Source: Verpa conica (taxonomy: Eukaryota > Ascomycota > Pezizomycetes > Pezizales > Morchellaceae). Taken from it: a stretch of DNA of 64,000 nucleotides. The position numbers and the translations under genes are program-made. The stretch spans positions 1,240,001 to 1,304,000 of the forward strand of contig JAUFSD010000017.1 in the NCBI GenBank assembly GCA_033030425.1, written 5' to 3'. This document shows positions 1-10,759 of the stretch, piece by piece. Below the pieces are notes generated by a model that was given only the letters and a program-made list of their open reading frames with translations, did no database searches and was not told where the DNA came from. Position 1 is the stretch's first letter. Each line of letters opens with the position of its first letter.

Positions 1-173
1 GGTTTATCACTCTATATGCCAATGATGGAAGTCTGCCTCATTGTATGAGTGCTTTGTCTATTTTTCGTAGCGGGGCGGCTAGCAATAGAAAAAGTGTACC
101 ATCTATGCTGGTTAGTTTGGGGTAACCTTTTGTGCTTGCATTGGGTAAGTGGTCGATATGAATATATGGCTTC

Positions 174-188
174 AAAAAAAAAAAAATG

Positions 189-218
<30 letters not shown>
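174..218. repeat. Poly-A tract
   Basis: This is an almost pure A run of about 45 bases with one TG interruption at 187-188. It could be a microsatellite or the tail of an old retroposon. I found no recognisable element body or flanking duplication next to it. Confidence 0.8.
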
Positions 219-222
<4 letters not shown>

Positions 223-3200
223 ATTGTCCGTGAGTTATTCGTTGGTTCAGTTCGAGAGCACAATTCGAGAGATTATCACTCTGGTAGAGTAGAGCTTCCG
301 CGGGTCAGAGTAGCATCTGCCTTCCTTCCGGGGGGTGTATCAAGATATAGGTCCGGATGACGCGAGGGTTAGTGACATAGAAGCACATACAAAGTGTGGA
401 TTTTTGAGGCTCGAAAACCGCCCCAGAGAGCTGGGCTGTTTCTGAATACCGGGTTCTACTTTTCCGACTTTCCTATACCTATTATTCATTGGTTATTGTG
501 TTTTTAAAAGCCTAAAGAACGCTGTCTTGATAATCATTCAAATGCGCAAAGGTCGAGTCAGTCTAGTGCGCTGCAGAAACCCTCCCAAGCTGGGCCACGT
601 ATAGAATGTTGGATTTTGGACTGCATGCATTAGTGGCGAGGCCTGTACAAAATGTGTAGTTCATCTTGAAGATAGTCGAAAATACAGTATTGCGCTGCTC
701 AACGAGCTCTCACATAGTCTGATTGGTTGAGAGGCAGTCTCAGGCGCTTGACCCCTTTGTAGCTAGGGCCCCTTAAGCCCAGTGAGTAGGGATAAACTGG
801 ATCGGTCTCAAGGTCTACTATCCGAGAGGTCATTAGTCTGTATAAAATCTGGTAACTGGGAGCGCCATGTCTCGAGTATCGGCTCGCCTTTTGTGAGATG
901 CCGTGGAGTTAGGTGCGGTGCTATCGGGCTCAGCAACGTTGTTGGCTTTAGCTTCCACGAATCGCTGCGGTAGAATGCAATAGTGGATGGAAAGGCAACA
1001 AAACGTGACCTCTGAGTAAGACATGGCAGACATAAAAATCTTGCGATAGCGAATAAGATTCTATTTTCTGAGACTAAGAGTATTGCGTGTTCATCCTGCT
1101 CTTTTTAATCAAATATATGATCTAGAGTCCTTAGCTCGTGATGCATACACTTCAGTGGCAAGATGCATTATCCAACCGCCTCCTAGTCAATTGCAAGATA
1201 ATTCCCTCCAAAATCGGGTGGAAGGATTTTCAGGCATTTGATGAATCTAAAATCTAGCGCATAAGGCCGCGCTCCATGGAGGATCTCTCGATATTGTAAG
1301 GTTTGGATTGGAATGCAGCACGTAATCTTGCGGTACATCTAAATTATGCACCCCTTAGTGCGTAGAGGGGCAGTTGGCGTGCATGGTGGTTGTAAGGATG
1401 ACAATCGATCTTTGCCATCAATGATTTGGGGATCTTGTATAGCTAGTTATAGATTTGTCTGGTACGTCATCAAGAAAGTCAAAAACTACTCATTAAAATA
1501 TTAGCTTACAAGGCTTAGGCAAATGCCACCTTAAGCCTATGATTATTGATTGACCCAAGAAAGATCTGTGGGAATCAAGGATTGGCCTTAGTCTCAACCA
1601 TCTAAGTTCAAAGTACTGGGAGGTATGAATATCACCACTTTCCCTCTATGGGGTGGGGAAGATTTGATAACTTTGGACGTAACTAGAGTAGTGTATATAC
1701 GTGCGTGCTAAAGGTATCCCCAGGGCGTTGGTCGAATCGAATAAAAAAGAAAACTGTTTTTGTAGCTACCCTGAGAATGTTCGCGTAGAATAGGTGGCTT
1801 AAAGACATTAGCAGCTGATACCTAAAGTGTATGCCCATTTTCAGAGGGACATCGGTCCCGAGAACAGGTCTGTAACACTTATGAATGCCACGTGACTTTT
1901 TATACTACCTTTGAAGCACTAGTTGACCCGAGTAACTTGCTTCAATGGTAAGCGTTAGTTCGTTAGTGGTAACAGATGACCGGTGCCTTGCAGTATAAAG
2001 CAGATAGATAGAATGATATAGGTGCCCGTGTGACCCTGTCTATTCAAGTAAAATTTTGCCATGACTATGCTTGGTCGCGTGAAATTATTTGATACTAGTC
2101 TTATTACCGCTGTAGTCAAGATATTGGTATCCCTGATTCCCCGCATTTTGATATTAATTGAGACTTTAGAGATTAGTATGGTGCTTTAGGCTTGCTGCCT
2201 AGCTTGCCGCTCAATGCTGGGAAAGAATCAATTCCAATACACCATATCTCATATAACATAGGTGGGGATGCTACAGGTGCACGTGTATGTTAGGAGGAGT
2301 TTTGGAAGTACGTTGAGTCATGAGGTGGGGTACTCTGATTATTGCACGTAAAGAAGCATTCAGAAACCTACCTCTAGCCAGCCAACCATATTTGTATATA
2401 TTATTGAAGACTATGATTCCCACCCATATATAAGATAAAGACGTAAAAGAGTCAAGAATAATAAGTTTCTAAAGGAGGGGGAAACAATTAATGTAGACTT
2501 AAAAAGTCAATCTTTTCCTAGAGGGTAATAAGAAAATGCATTATGCTGCAATACCATCGCAAACTGGTGGGGATGGGGATGTTCGCCGATGGAGTATTGT
2601 TGGTTGAAAGTCTTTGACTAAAAGGCTGTAACCTGTTTTGCGCGTGTTTTCGGAACATCTGGCCGCTCGAGAAAAAGGAAAAAGGAAAAATAGGAGTATA
2701 ATGTACCTCCAAGCTATGGATTCAGCTAGATTTGTGCGGTTCAGCTGAGTGGGCTGCAGGAAGGGTCTTTGACATCAATTTGATAATAAGAAATGTGAGG
2801 CCCCGAGGGACGGGTGTTGGGATCGGCCGGCCGTGTGTTCATTGAGGTAAACAGTTGAGTGGTGAACCATACCCTAGGGACCGGCTCGTTAACCGAGACC
2901 CATCTTTGGGGTCTCTAATCGACAAGCTAGAACAAGGTTGACGTTTGTTTAGTTGCGCCAGGGTAATAAATGCCTGAACGTAATGCGTATGTCACAGGAA
3001 AAAAACAATGCGTGTTCTGCTGAGAGCTTTGGGAGGAGGATAACTTTGTTTTGAGCTGGTGTACTTTCAAGGATGCGGGGGAGATAATATTGCCAAACCT
3101 GTCCCATAACAGGGATTTTTTCTAGAAAAAAGAGATATACGCCTCTAGTTCCCGTACGTGCTTATTAGACCATTCGTGCATCGCAGGAGATCAGATTCTT

Positions 3201-4641
3201 GTAAAGGGTTTGCGGCCCGAGTTTACTGGCTACCTGGTGTAGTTGAATCCAGAGTAAGGGGTAGTATACAAATAGACGGAAGATTAAATATTCTAGGCTG
3301 CATAATGTTTTCCACTTCTCACTTCTCACAAGGCGTTTCAACAGCTGGAACGTGGATAAACGGTGATGACACCCAATGCACAATAGTTATGAGGTGCTCT
3401 GCAGTAGCCACACCACAATGAAGTTTCAAAATTTGAGACTGTGACTCGATCTTGAAGAAATTTGGTATGTATAGATTAGCTGGAGAGATCTCGCATAGTT
3501 TTGTGGTACCAGGATCCCACCACTTGGCTAGCTAGTGGACCCCCTCCTAGGAGTGTCGTAATTGGAAAGCCTAGTCGAGTTATGACCACCGAGACTATTC
3601 CTTACGCAGAATAATCTAGCTCCCTTTGAAATTTTATCAAGCGAATGTAAGTACGCAAGCCATCGACATGACTTCGGAAAGGGCGTGACATGCTTGGAGT
3701 AATTCTGCAGAACTCGGATTATGACTACAAACAACGTCGTTTAAGCTCGGCTCTTGATTTGAATGTTACAACTTCGTAGATGAACATCACATGTCTATGT
3801 AAATTTACGTGTTCGTAACTGGGTTCCGGAGAGTTTGGACAACAGGTGGTTCTGTCTATACGCTCCTTGTGTTCCTGCTTAGCTTCTAAAAATCAAGAAC
3901 ATCCAATCGCAAGATTACCCAGGGGCCAGGTACGTCTGAGAATCACCGCTGCTGTCCCCATAACCTAATTTTATTATAATCTTTTAGCTAGTGAAAGATT
4001 CCATGCACAAGCTATTTATGAGGATTCACAGCTAACCCACGGTCATGCATCTGATGATCAGCAGCAGCTATATTAAAAAAGGTTGCCTCCTTCGGGAAAC
4101 TTAACTCGGACCAGGTCTATAGTCCCAGTATTCTGGATGGGCCCTAAAGATCATAGACACTAGGGTACCTAAGCGAAATTTCCGATCCTATTAAGTCGCA
4201 TTGAAGAAGTGGCCAAAGCGGTTTGTATAGGAATTCGTGTTCCTGATCACTAATAGCTTGTAAGCAGTAAGCTTTAACAATCATATGCTCAAGGGAGATC
4301 AATACATAGAAGATTCAATACTACTCAACCTACTCCCCGCCTCGTGTGCCAGCATATTTAATTTCTTCTTCTATCCACTGGAAGAAAACAGTTGTACGGC
4401 GAGACCAATCATATTCAATGCCACATATAACTGACGGCTGGATGCAGAGTGGACGTAGATAGATAGATCTGTGCTTTTTTTGACTCGAAATTATTGGGGA
4501 TCCTTTCTACAGATGTTTTAGCCCCTAGGTGTTAGTAAAGGCTTGAAGAACCATTATTTAAGACCTCCACAGGGGTGCTTTTCAGACACTACCTCCATAG
4601 ATTACCTCCATCACCCAAACAGCATCCAACACCAAATTTCT

Positions 4642-4647
4642 TATAAA
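4642..4647 (+). promoter_or_regulatory. Candidate TATA box of the small zinc-ribbon gene
   Basis: TATAAA lies 77 bases upstream of the ATG at 4724, on the coding strand. The spacing suits a fungal core promoter with a short leader. It is a consensus match only. Confidence 0.35.
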
Positions 4648-4723
4648 GGCCCAAGTTCACCCACTGTTACCATAGATCTTTTTTTGAAGGACTCATCCAA
4701 ATCTTTCCGGGCAAATATTTAAG

Positions 4724-5039
4724 ATGTGTCAACCAACTCCCGCCTTTATCAACTCTCCTGCTATCTCAACTCCCATCGATGTTGAAGAAACCGTTCAAAT
4801 TGGTGCCCAATGGAGGATTTCTCTTAACCCATTCCTCGACTTTGTTCCGATGGCCAAGATGGCCCCCGGAGGAGTAAGATATCCAATAAATTCAGTTTTT
4901 TTCTTTTCTAGGGCGTGGTTCTGATTTTGTTTTCAAAAAGGTGCCGGGTGTGAAATGCCCAACTTGTGAATCTGTAGGCGTGGAAAGCTGGGTTATCAGG
5001 GGCAAGGTTTGCTCTAAGTGTGGCACTGCGTGTCAGTAA
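4724..5039 (+). CDS. Small spliced C4 zinc-ribbon protein, 82 aa
   Basis: The gene has two exons, 4724-4873 and 4941-5039, split by a 67-nt intron with GTAAGA donor and CAAAAAG acceptor, phase 0. The first exon alone reads into the intron and stops. Only the spliced form gives a sensible C-terminus. The predicted protein has an N-terminal part of about 50 residues without a recognisable domain. It ends in a compact zinc-ribbon-like knuckle pair: CPTC followed 17 residues later by CSKC, with one further Cys four residues after that and two residues before the stop. Four cysteines in two CxxC pairs imply one structural zinc. I do not recognise the family; its size and layout resemble small fungal zinc-binding proteins of unknown role. 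It is the only gene in the first 10 kb, and its intact splice sites and reading frame argue that it is real. Confidence 0.65.
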
Positions 5040-5083
5040 ACAGAGACAAATACCTTGGTCCTTATTGAATGATCTGTGATCTT

Positions 5084-5110
5084 CGAAGGGCGAAGGGCGA
5101 AGGGCGAAGG
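5084..5110. repeat. Heptanucleotide tandem repeat (CGAAGGG)n
   Basis: There are three full copies of CGAAGGG followed by a partial copy. It lies 45 bp after the stop codon of the small zinc-ribbon gene, so probably in its 3' UTR. Confidence 0.85.
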
Positions 5111-7496
5111 AGGAGGATAGATGGTAGAGATGTTAGGAGTTTTGGATTGAGTTGAATTTTTGGATTTAAATTGCAAGAAATTTCTTTGTTTCTTTGGAGT
5201 GATTTGTGTTTCTGTTTTTAAAGTAGTATCTGAGGACTGTGGATGAGGTAGCAAGGGGCTGGAAGGTTGTGATCAAGTTGTTTGCGAATGGTATAAGTTT
5301 CCTGATCGTTGGTGCGGCTCTAAATATCAAGTCCTAAGTGAAAGTACGAAACCTCTAAATTAGAATGGGTATAAAGAAGTTGAAGAAGTAAATATTATTC
5401 ATAAGCCTGTTGGTTTTGGTTAATGATGGTTGAGGGGTCGTAAAGAAGAAAACTGTGCGTGGTCTTTGGCGTTTTCTAAGATACGAAGTCGACTTCGCTT
5501 ATGACGTAGGATCTATGAGTGTGGTTCCACGAAGGCCTCGGGTCATATGGCTGAATCTAGATTTAGCGAGGTAGCCGAGAAATTTTTGTGGCGGACCATA
5601 TTGGAGTAGCTGGGTATCGTTTGTCTTAACGTAATCATATTTGTTAATTCTGTTAGTTTTTTTGGAAATATAATTGGTTTGGGATTTCCCATAAGTCATA
5701 GTTACTATAGGCAGCGAGCGCTCATGTTTCGGGTTTTCTAGGAATGTTTAGATATAATATTCCTGAGACCTGGTCGCCTGAGTTTAAAAGAAGAGGATGT
5801 TCCCTTAGTTCCCAGCTAGGCGGTGGCCTAGTAGCGGCAGAATTTAGGGAGATATATTCATTCTTAGGCTCTGTTAGTTTGCTATAGCCATAAATATGAT
5901 GTAGCCTAGCTTAGAAGTCTGCTCATAGACCGTGGTTTATAGATGTTCTTAGAACGCCCGTACGTGCTGGACTAAATATTTAGAGAAGGCTGGATGCGGC
6001 CAGTTTTCGTGCCTGAAGGCTGCTCCAGGATAATTGTATAAAGTATATTAATCTCCAAGGAATTCATTTAGTATTTACTAGTTTTTAGGCGAAGGAAATT
6101 CAATAGTTAAATGTTAGGAGAAACCGGGAGGGGGCATCTACAAAGTATTAAATGGTTACTTACACTATCGCAAATCAGGAATTTCTATTCGAAGGACTGA
6201 GGAATCTATGGAGAATACTGATTCCTCAAAGTTCAAATACCTCCTTGGAGTATTTTGTTGACGCCTTATGCTAATTGCCACTAGCTTGACCTTAGTGAAA
6301 CCTCGATAATTTAGGATCCTAGTAAGCGTAAATTTGCTTACCCTAGTATCAACTTAGTGAGTATAGATAGATAGATGGATAAAAGAATTTATGGTTTAGA
6401 AATCTAGTAGCGTAAAACACTGTCTTGCAGAGGGCGGCCCGGGTCCCTAGAAATAAAGATCTGCCTGTCAATTTCAATATTTAGTTGTAGTATTGCCTGG
6501 TTTTTGTAAGCTACTAGGGAAACTCTAGTTACTATAAAGTCTAGTGTGCTCGGAGTAGAACTACTCTAGTATTTAAAAATATAAGGTATTAGCTAACGCA
6601 AAGCCTAGCTGTTCTTATTACGAATAATAGACGGTAGTTTCACTGGAGAACTGTACGGGAGTAAGATTATAGGAGAGTATTCGGTTATGAAAGTTTCTAA
6701 CGTATATTTCGGGGTTTCAGGAATGTTTTTGCTTAGGATCTTCCTGCTTATCTAGGAGTCTTTGTTAGGCTTCCGGTTAGAACTGGTGGATTGAAGAGGT
6801 AGCTTTATTAGCTCAATCTTAGAGGGTGAGTGGTTTTTTATTATGGCTGGTGAGTCGGATAAAATGTGCGCTACCATTAAAAGGTACCTGGAGAGGTGTT
6901 GTGATCACAAAGGCTGGGTGGTATTTCTCAGCGGTTAGTTAACACTAATTATGAGGTGATTTGTATTTTTTCTTTCTTTCAGAGGGTCTTACTAGGATTA
7001 GAGAATATAATCTCATATACGCATGCCTCTAAGGGTTGTGTCATGTTTAACTCTAGCTTTGATTCTGGACCCAAAACTACTAATATAGGAAATAACTGTC
7101 CGTAGGAAGAAAGGGGATACTAGGTTGTTTCTAGAAGGTGGTGTCTGGGTATGTAGATAGACTGTGCTGGTAATTTTTTATGGAGGATTTATGGTACCGG
7201 AATTAGCTCATCAGTTAAAGATACAAGTATGGGAAATCTGATCTCATGTGGAGGCGGCGAGTTAAGGCCCGCATTATGTGTTGCAGGAACTAGCTTTTGC
7301 CCGGATTGCCTGATGCATCTGTCTAGAGTCCTTTTCTGGGGTTATGCCGGGAATGTATTATTCTCCCAAATTTGTCCTGCGCCAGTGATGTGCTATACTA
7401 AGGTCCCATAGTATTAGTAGTCCCTTATTAATAATATAAGATAAAAATATAGTCGGATATGGAGTTGTATGGAAGAGTAAATCGGTCACAAGTTTG

Positions 7497-7514
7497 TTTA
7501 CCACCGGTGGTAAA
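7497..7514. repeat. 18-bp perfect palindrome in left arm
   Basis: TTTACCAC-CG-GTGGTAAA is a perfect palindrome within the left inverted arm. Confidence 0.9.
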
Positions 7515-7775
7515 TTAAAGTACAAAAACGCTAAATCCCAGCGCTTGTACGTACTGTTTTCACTAAATCCAGCACCCTGTACTTGAGTCAAATATAATTT
7601 ACTGAGACAGGTGTTTAGATATTAGTGATAGTGGCTTACCTCTAGTAGCCTAGTCACTTTACCACCTAATTAAATCAACTAATATTAATTAAGAGTACTT
7701 GTCCTAGGTACAGGGTGCTGGATTCAGTGAAGATAGCACACACAAGCGCTGGAATGTAGCGTTTTTGTACTTTAA

Positions 7776-7793
7776 TTTACCACTAGTGGTAAA
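7776..7793. repeat. 18-bp perfect palindrome in right arm
   Basis: TTTACCAC-TA-GTGGTAAA is the counterpart of the palindrome at 7497-7514. The central CG has become TA, so symmetry is kept. Confidence 0.9.
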
Positions 7794-10759
7794 CAAGCTT
7801 TTGACCGATTTACGCTTCCATAGAGTTGTGTCCTTTGTTTAGAGAGGTTATATGAACTGTTATAGATTTAATTTAGGGATAATAAGAAGTATTTTTGGGA
7901 TATTCTTCGTAAGCCCTTATCTTCACAGTATCAATGGGTATTAACAACTCACTTCCGTAATAATATCCTTGTAGTCTAGAACGTAGCAATAGGTATTAGT
8001 CGATCTTGGTTAGATAATATATCCTAGTAGTTTTCCTATCGTATCGCCTCTGGTAAGTATCAAAAGAGCTATAAGTTTCTCTGTGCTTCGATTAGGTTAT
8101 GTATATCTGGCAAAAGATCTCGAAAGTGTAAAAACGTCAGCACGGTTTTCTCAGTCATTAGATATACTTCTTTTAGATACTCAGTTGGTAGATGGGGGAC
8201 CCTTGTTAATGTTGGAAAAGGGTGTTACTCGATTTCCGTCTTGATGTGACTAGTAACAAAGTGAGCTACCGATAAAGCGATCTTAGATCTAAGTAAATAT
8301 TTAGTGCATAGATCATGCACTTCTACTTACTCCTGATGCAGAGGCCCTTTCTTTTCCACAAGATATTGTCTCCCTTTTGCCAAGATGACTGAGGCGCAAC
8401 CAACTTCCTACGTCCTATCAGCAAGTCGCATATATCCTAGAGAGTTGCTGATTTTAAGATAGAATAGTAATAACACTTTCACATATGCTCTTATAGCAAC
8501 TGTTCCAAGAGTTTGATAAAAACATCTCAACGAATGGACCTTTGAAGCCACTAACTTAGTTTTTCGGGATGGGAAAATCGGGTAGCATTATTAGGACGTC
8601 CATGTATTGATTCTACTAATTTTTAGTTAGAAAAGTGAAAGAGGCCTCTTGGAGGGATATAATTTGACAATACAAAAACCGCTGGTTGTAAAGATATGAA
8701 ACTCATATTTCTTGTAATGGTAGCTGAATAATGAGAGGAGTGGTGACTGGAAGTTCCGATGACCAGAAAGTACTCCAGGTAGATATAGGTAGTCGATGAC
8801 ACTAGGCCCAAGGTCGTTTTTCACCGCAGAGTTACTGTGGTACACCCACTATCAACTGATTCGCCTTGACCCACAAGGAACATGAACTTTCCATTGATCG
8901 GCCTAAGGTACGGTTCTAATTCGTCACCGACAGCCCTCTAAAAAAAAAGAAAACTCTATAGTTTTCGAAAACATGGTTGGAAATGATGTTGTTGATTGGT
9001 TCCGTTAAAGCTATGAGGAACCTATCAAGGTGCTGAGGTGCACAGCGCCGGTTAATTTCTAGTTCTCCGCGGCCGAAATTGAAGAGCTAAGGGGAAGATT
9101 GTTGCTGAAACTGCATAATATATCCTAGTCTAGTCGATTTCGGCATTCTCAACACGTCTGGGCTCGTTTATGTTTTGGGGCCGCTTTTTTTTTGACAAGA
9201 CGAAAAATATACCACTAGATGAGAGTGGACAAGGTAGTTAGAGCTTTGTGCTAATTTGGTACTGTGACACACTTCGTTTATCTCTAATAATCGTGATGTC
9301 ATGTTTGGTATGTTTATCTAATGTAGGTGCTATGGAATCCTCGTAGGCTCTCAGACCCCGGTACCCTATGGCTCGGGGTAGTCAACTAGGGGCTATGTCT
9401 CAGAGTTTTCAGTGCTGGTAAATTCAAAAGCGTGTACCTATTGCGGGCCTTGGTGGTTTACTTAGCCCATACCTTGTAAGCGGTCTATCATCTTTTGAAG
9501 TGGGAATGAAGTTGCACGACCTTAAAGTCCAATTGATGGTGCAATCATCAATCGACGATTGTACGAGGATCTATCTCTTTGGAGCATGATCTTATGCCGA
9601 TACCCGCTCGCTTCTTTTAAAAGAAGCCATGTGTGGAGTGCATGAGATGATGTTATCCCTGTAGAAGATTTGGGGGCTTGCTTATCACTCTCCACTGCCG
9701 ATTTCTTGTAGGGCTCTTGCACAAGGTTCCGTAGCAAATCAAAACGAATTTCCTCCAGCGTTCTGTTCCATTCAGGATCTGGAATTGCCTTAAAGGATGG
9801 GGGTATGCATGATTATGAGTGGCACATCCGAGTGAGTGCCCTGGGATTAGAGTCGTGATGGCTGATGTGAGAGTGTGGTGATAAGCGATGTGAACATTGT
9901 AGGTCCAAGCTCCATAGATATAGAGAGAACAAACCTTCTAAAAGTAAGATAGCGGATGCAGGAAGGTCATATGTTCAGGCGGCCACTTTCAACCGACCGG
10001 CTACTTGTCTACCGAAGGTATCAAAAAAGCTCGTGGAAGTGACCCCTTGCTTGACGGCTATCATAATATTCATGCATCTCAACCTGAGAGGACAAACCTC
10101 TTACCTGGAGTGGGAATCTTACAGAGAAAAGGACAGCTATGAATAGCTCGGGTAGCATGGAGCAGGGAAGAGATGAATAAAATTGACTATGAAGATAGAA
10201 AGATGTACGACTGTATTTGCATGTATGTACGTACATAAGTAACTGAGAATTACATGTAGCGTTATGCACTATTTAGCTCGGCCCGTACCGGCGGCTCTGC
10301 CTAAACAGCCGCCCGTCTTAGCTTGCATCGAGTCTGGAGAACACAATATAGCTGGTATTGTGAAAGGTATCATTATTCACTCCTTTGAACAGAACACAGA
10401 ACTCAAGGGTGCTTCGGTCTTGGTTCTGGAGGGGGGGGGGTACATGTGGCTGCACGGCCTTCGACCCAACCTACGGAAAGCTGCAGTACATACCCATGGC
10501 CCTGGATCTCCCCGTTCCTCCCCGGCTACACGTACATGTGTACATACATGTATGTAAAGAGAGTTTTTGTGAAGAGTTTTCCATATGAGACACTCTTTAA
10601 TCCTGTCCATCCATCACCCCTCCTCCCATCTTCACCACCACAATCTACTAAACTCGATCTACCGCCCTTGTTTGCTTCTTCATCCATCTCAAAGCCTGTC
10701 AAGCCAGTCTTGCTCACATTTCTATCAATTGTCATCACCACATTAGATAAATCTGCAAG

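Larger units (their letters stand above)
1..4723. other. Gene-free left end
   Basis: I see no reading frame with convincing coding character and no spliced gene in this stretch. The six-frame translations are short and lack recognisable motifs. It contains a 45-bp A-rich tract at 174-218, interrupted by TG, and small GATA runs (for example near 4458). A TATAAA at 4642-4647 belongs to the next gene. Confidence 0.6.
7468..7822. mobile_element. Foldback/MITE-like element with 115-bp inverted arms
   Basis: The left arm 7468-7582 and the right arm 7708-7822 are reverse complements without gaps, with about 13 differences in 115 positions by eye. They are separated by a 125-bp spacer. The outer ends read TATGGAAG and CTTCCATA. 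Both arms are flanked immediately outside by GAGTTG (7462-7467 and 7823-7828), which looks like a 6-bp target-site duplication. The element has no coding capacity, so it would be a non-autonomous DNA element or a foldback element. About 10 of the 13 differences are transitions. Each arm contains an 18-bp perfect palindrome, described separately. Confidence 0.75.
5111..10759. other. AT-rich gene-free block
   Basis: No supportable gene is visible over 5.6 kb. Short frames in all phases lack conserved motifs. About 5.8-7.2 kb is unusually rich in CTAG, with roughly 20 copies by eye. The foldback element at 7468-7822 sits inside. The last 500 bp before the coiled-coil gene are richer in GC and hold TACGTACAT-type palindromic stretches near 10205-10235 and 10530-10556. 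Confidence 0.6.
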
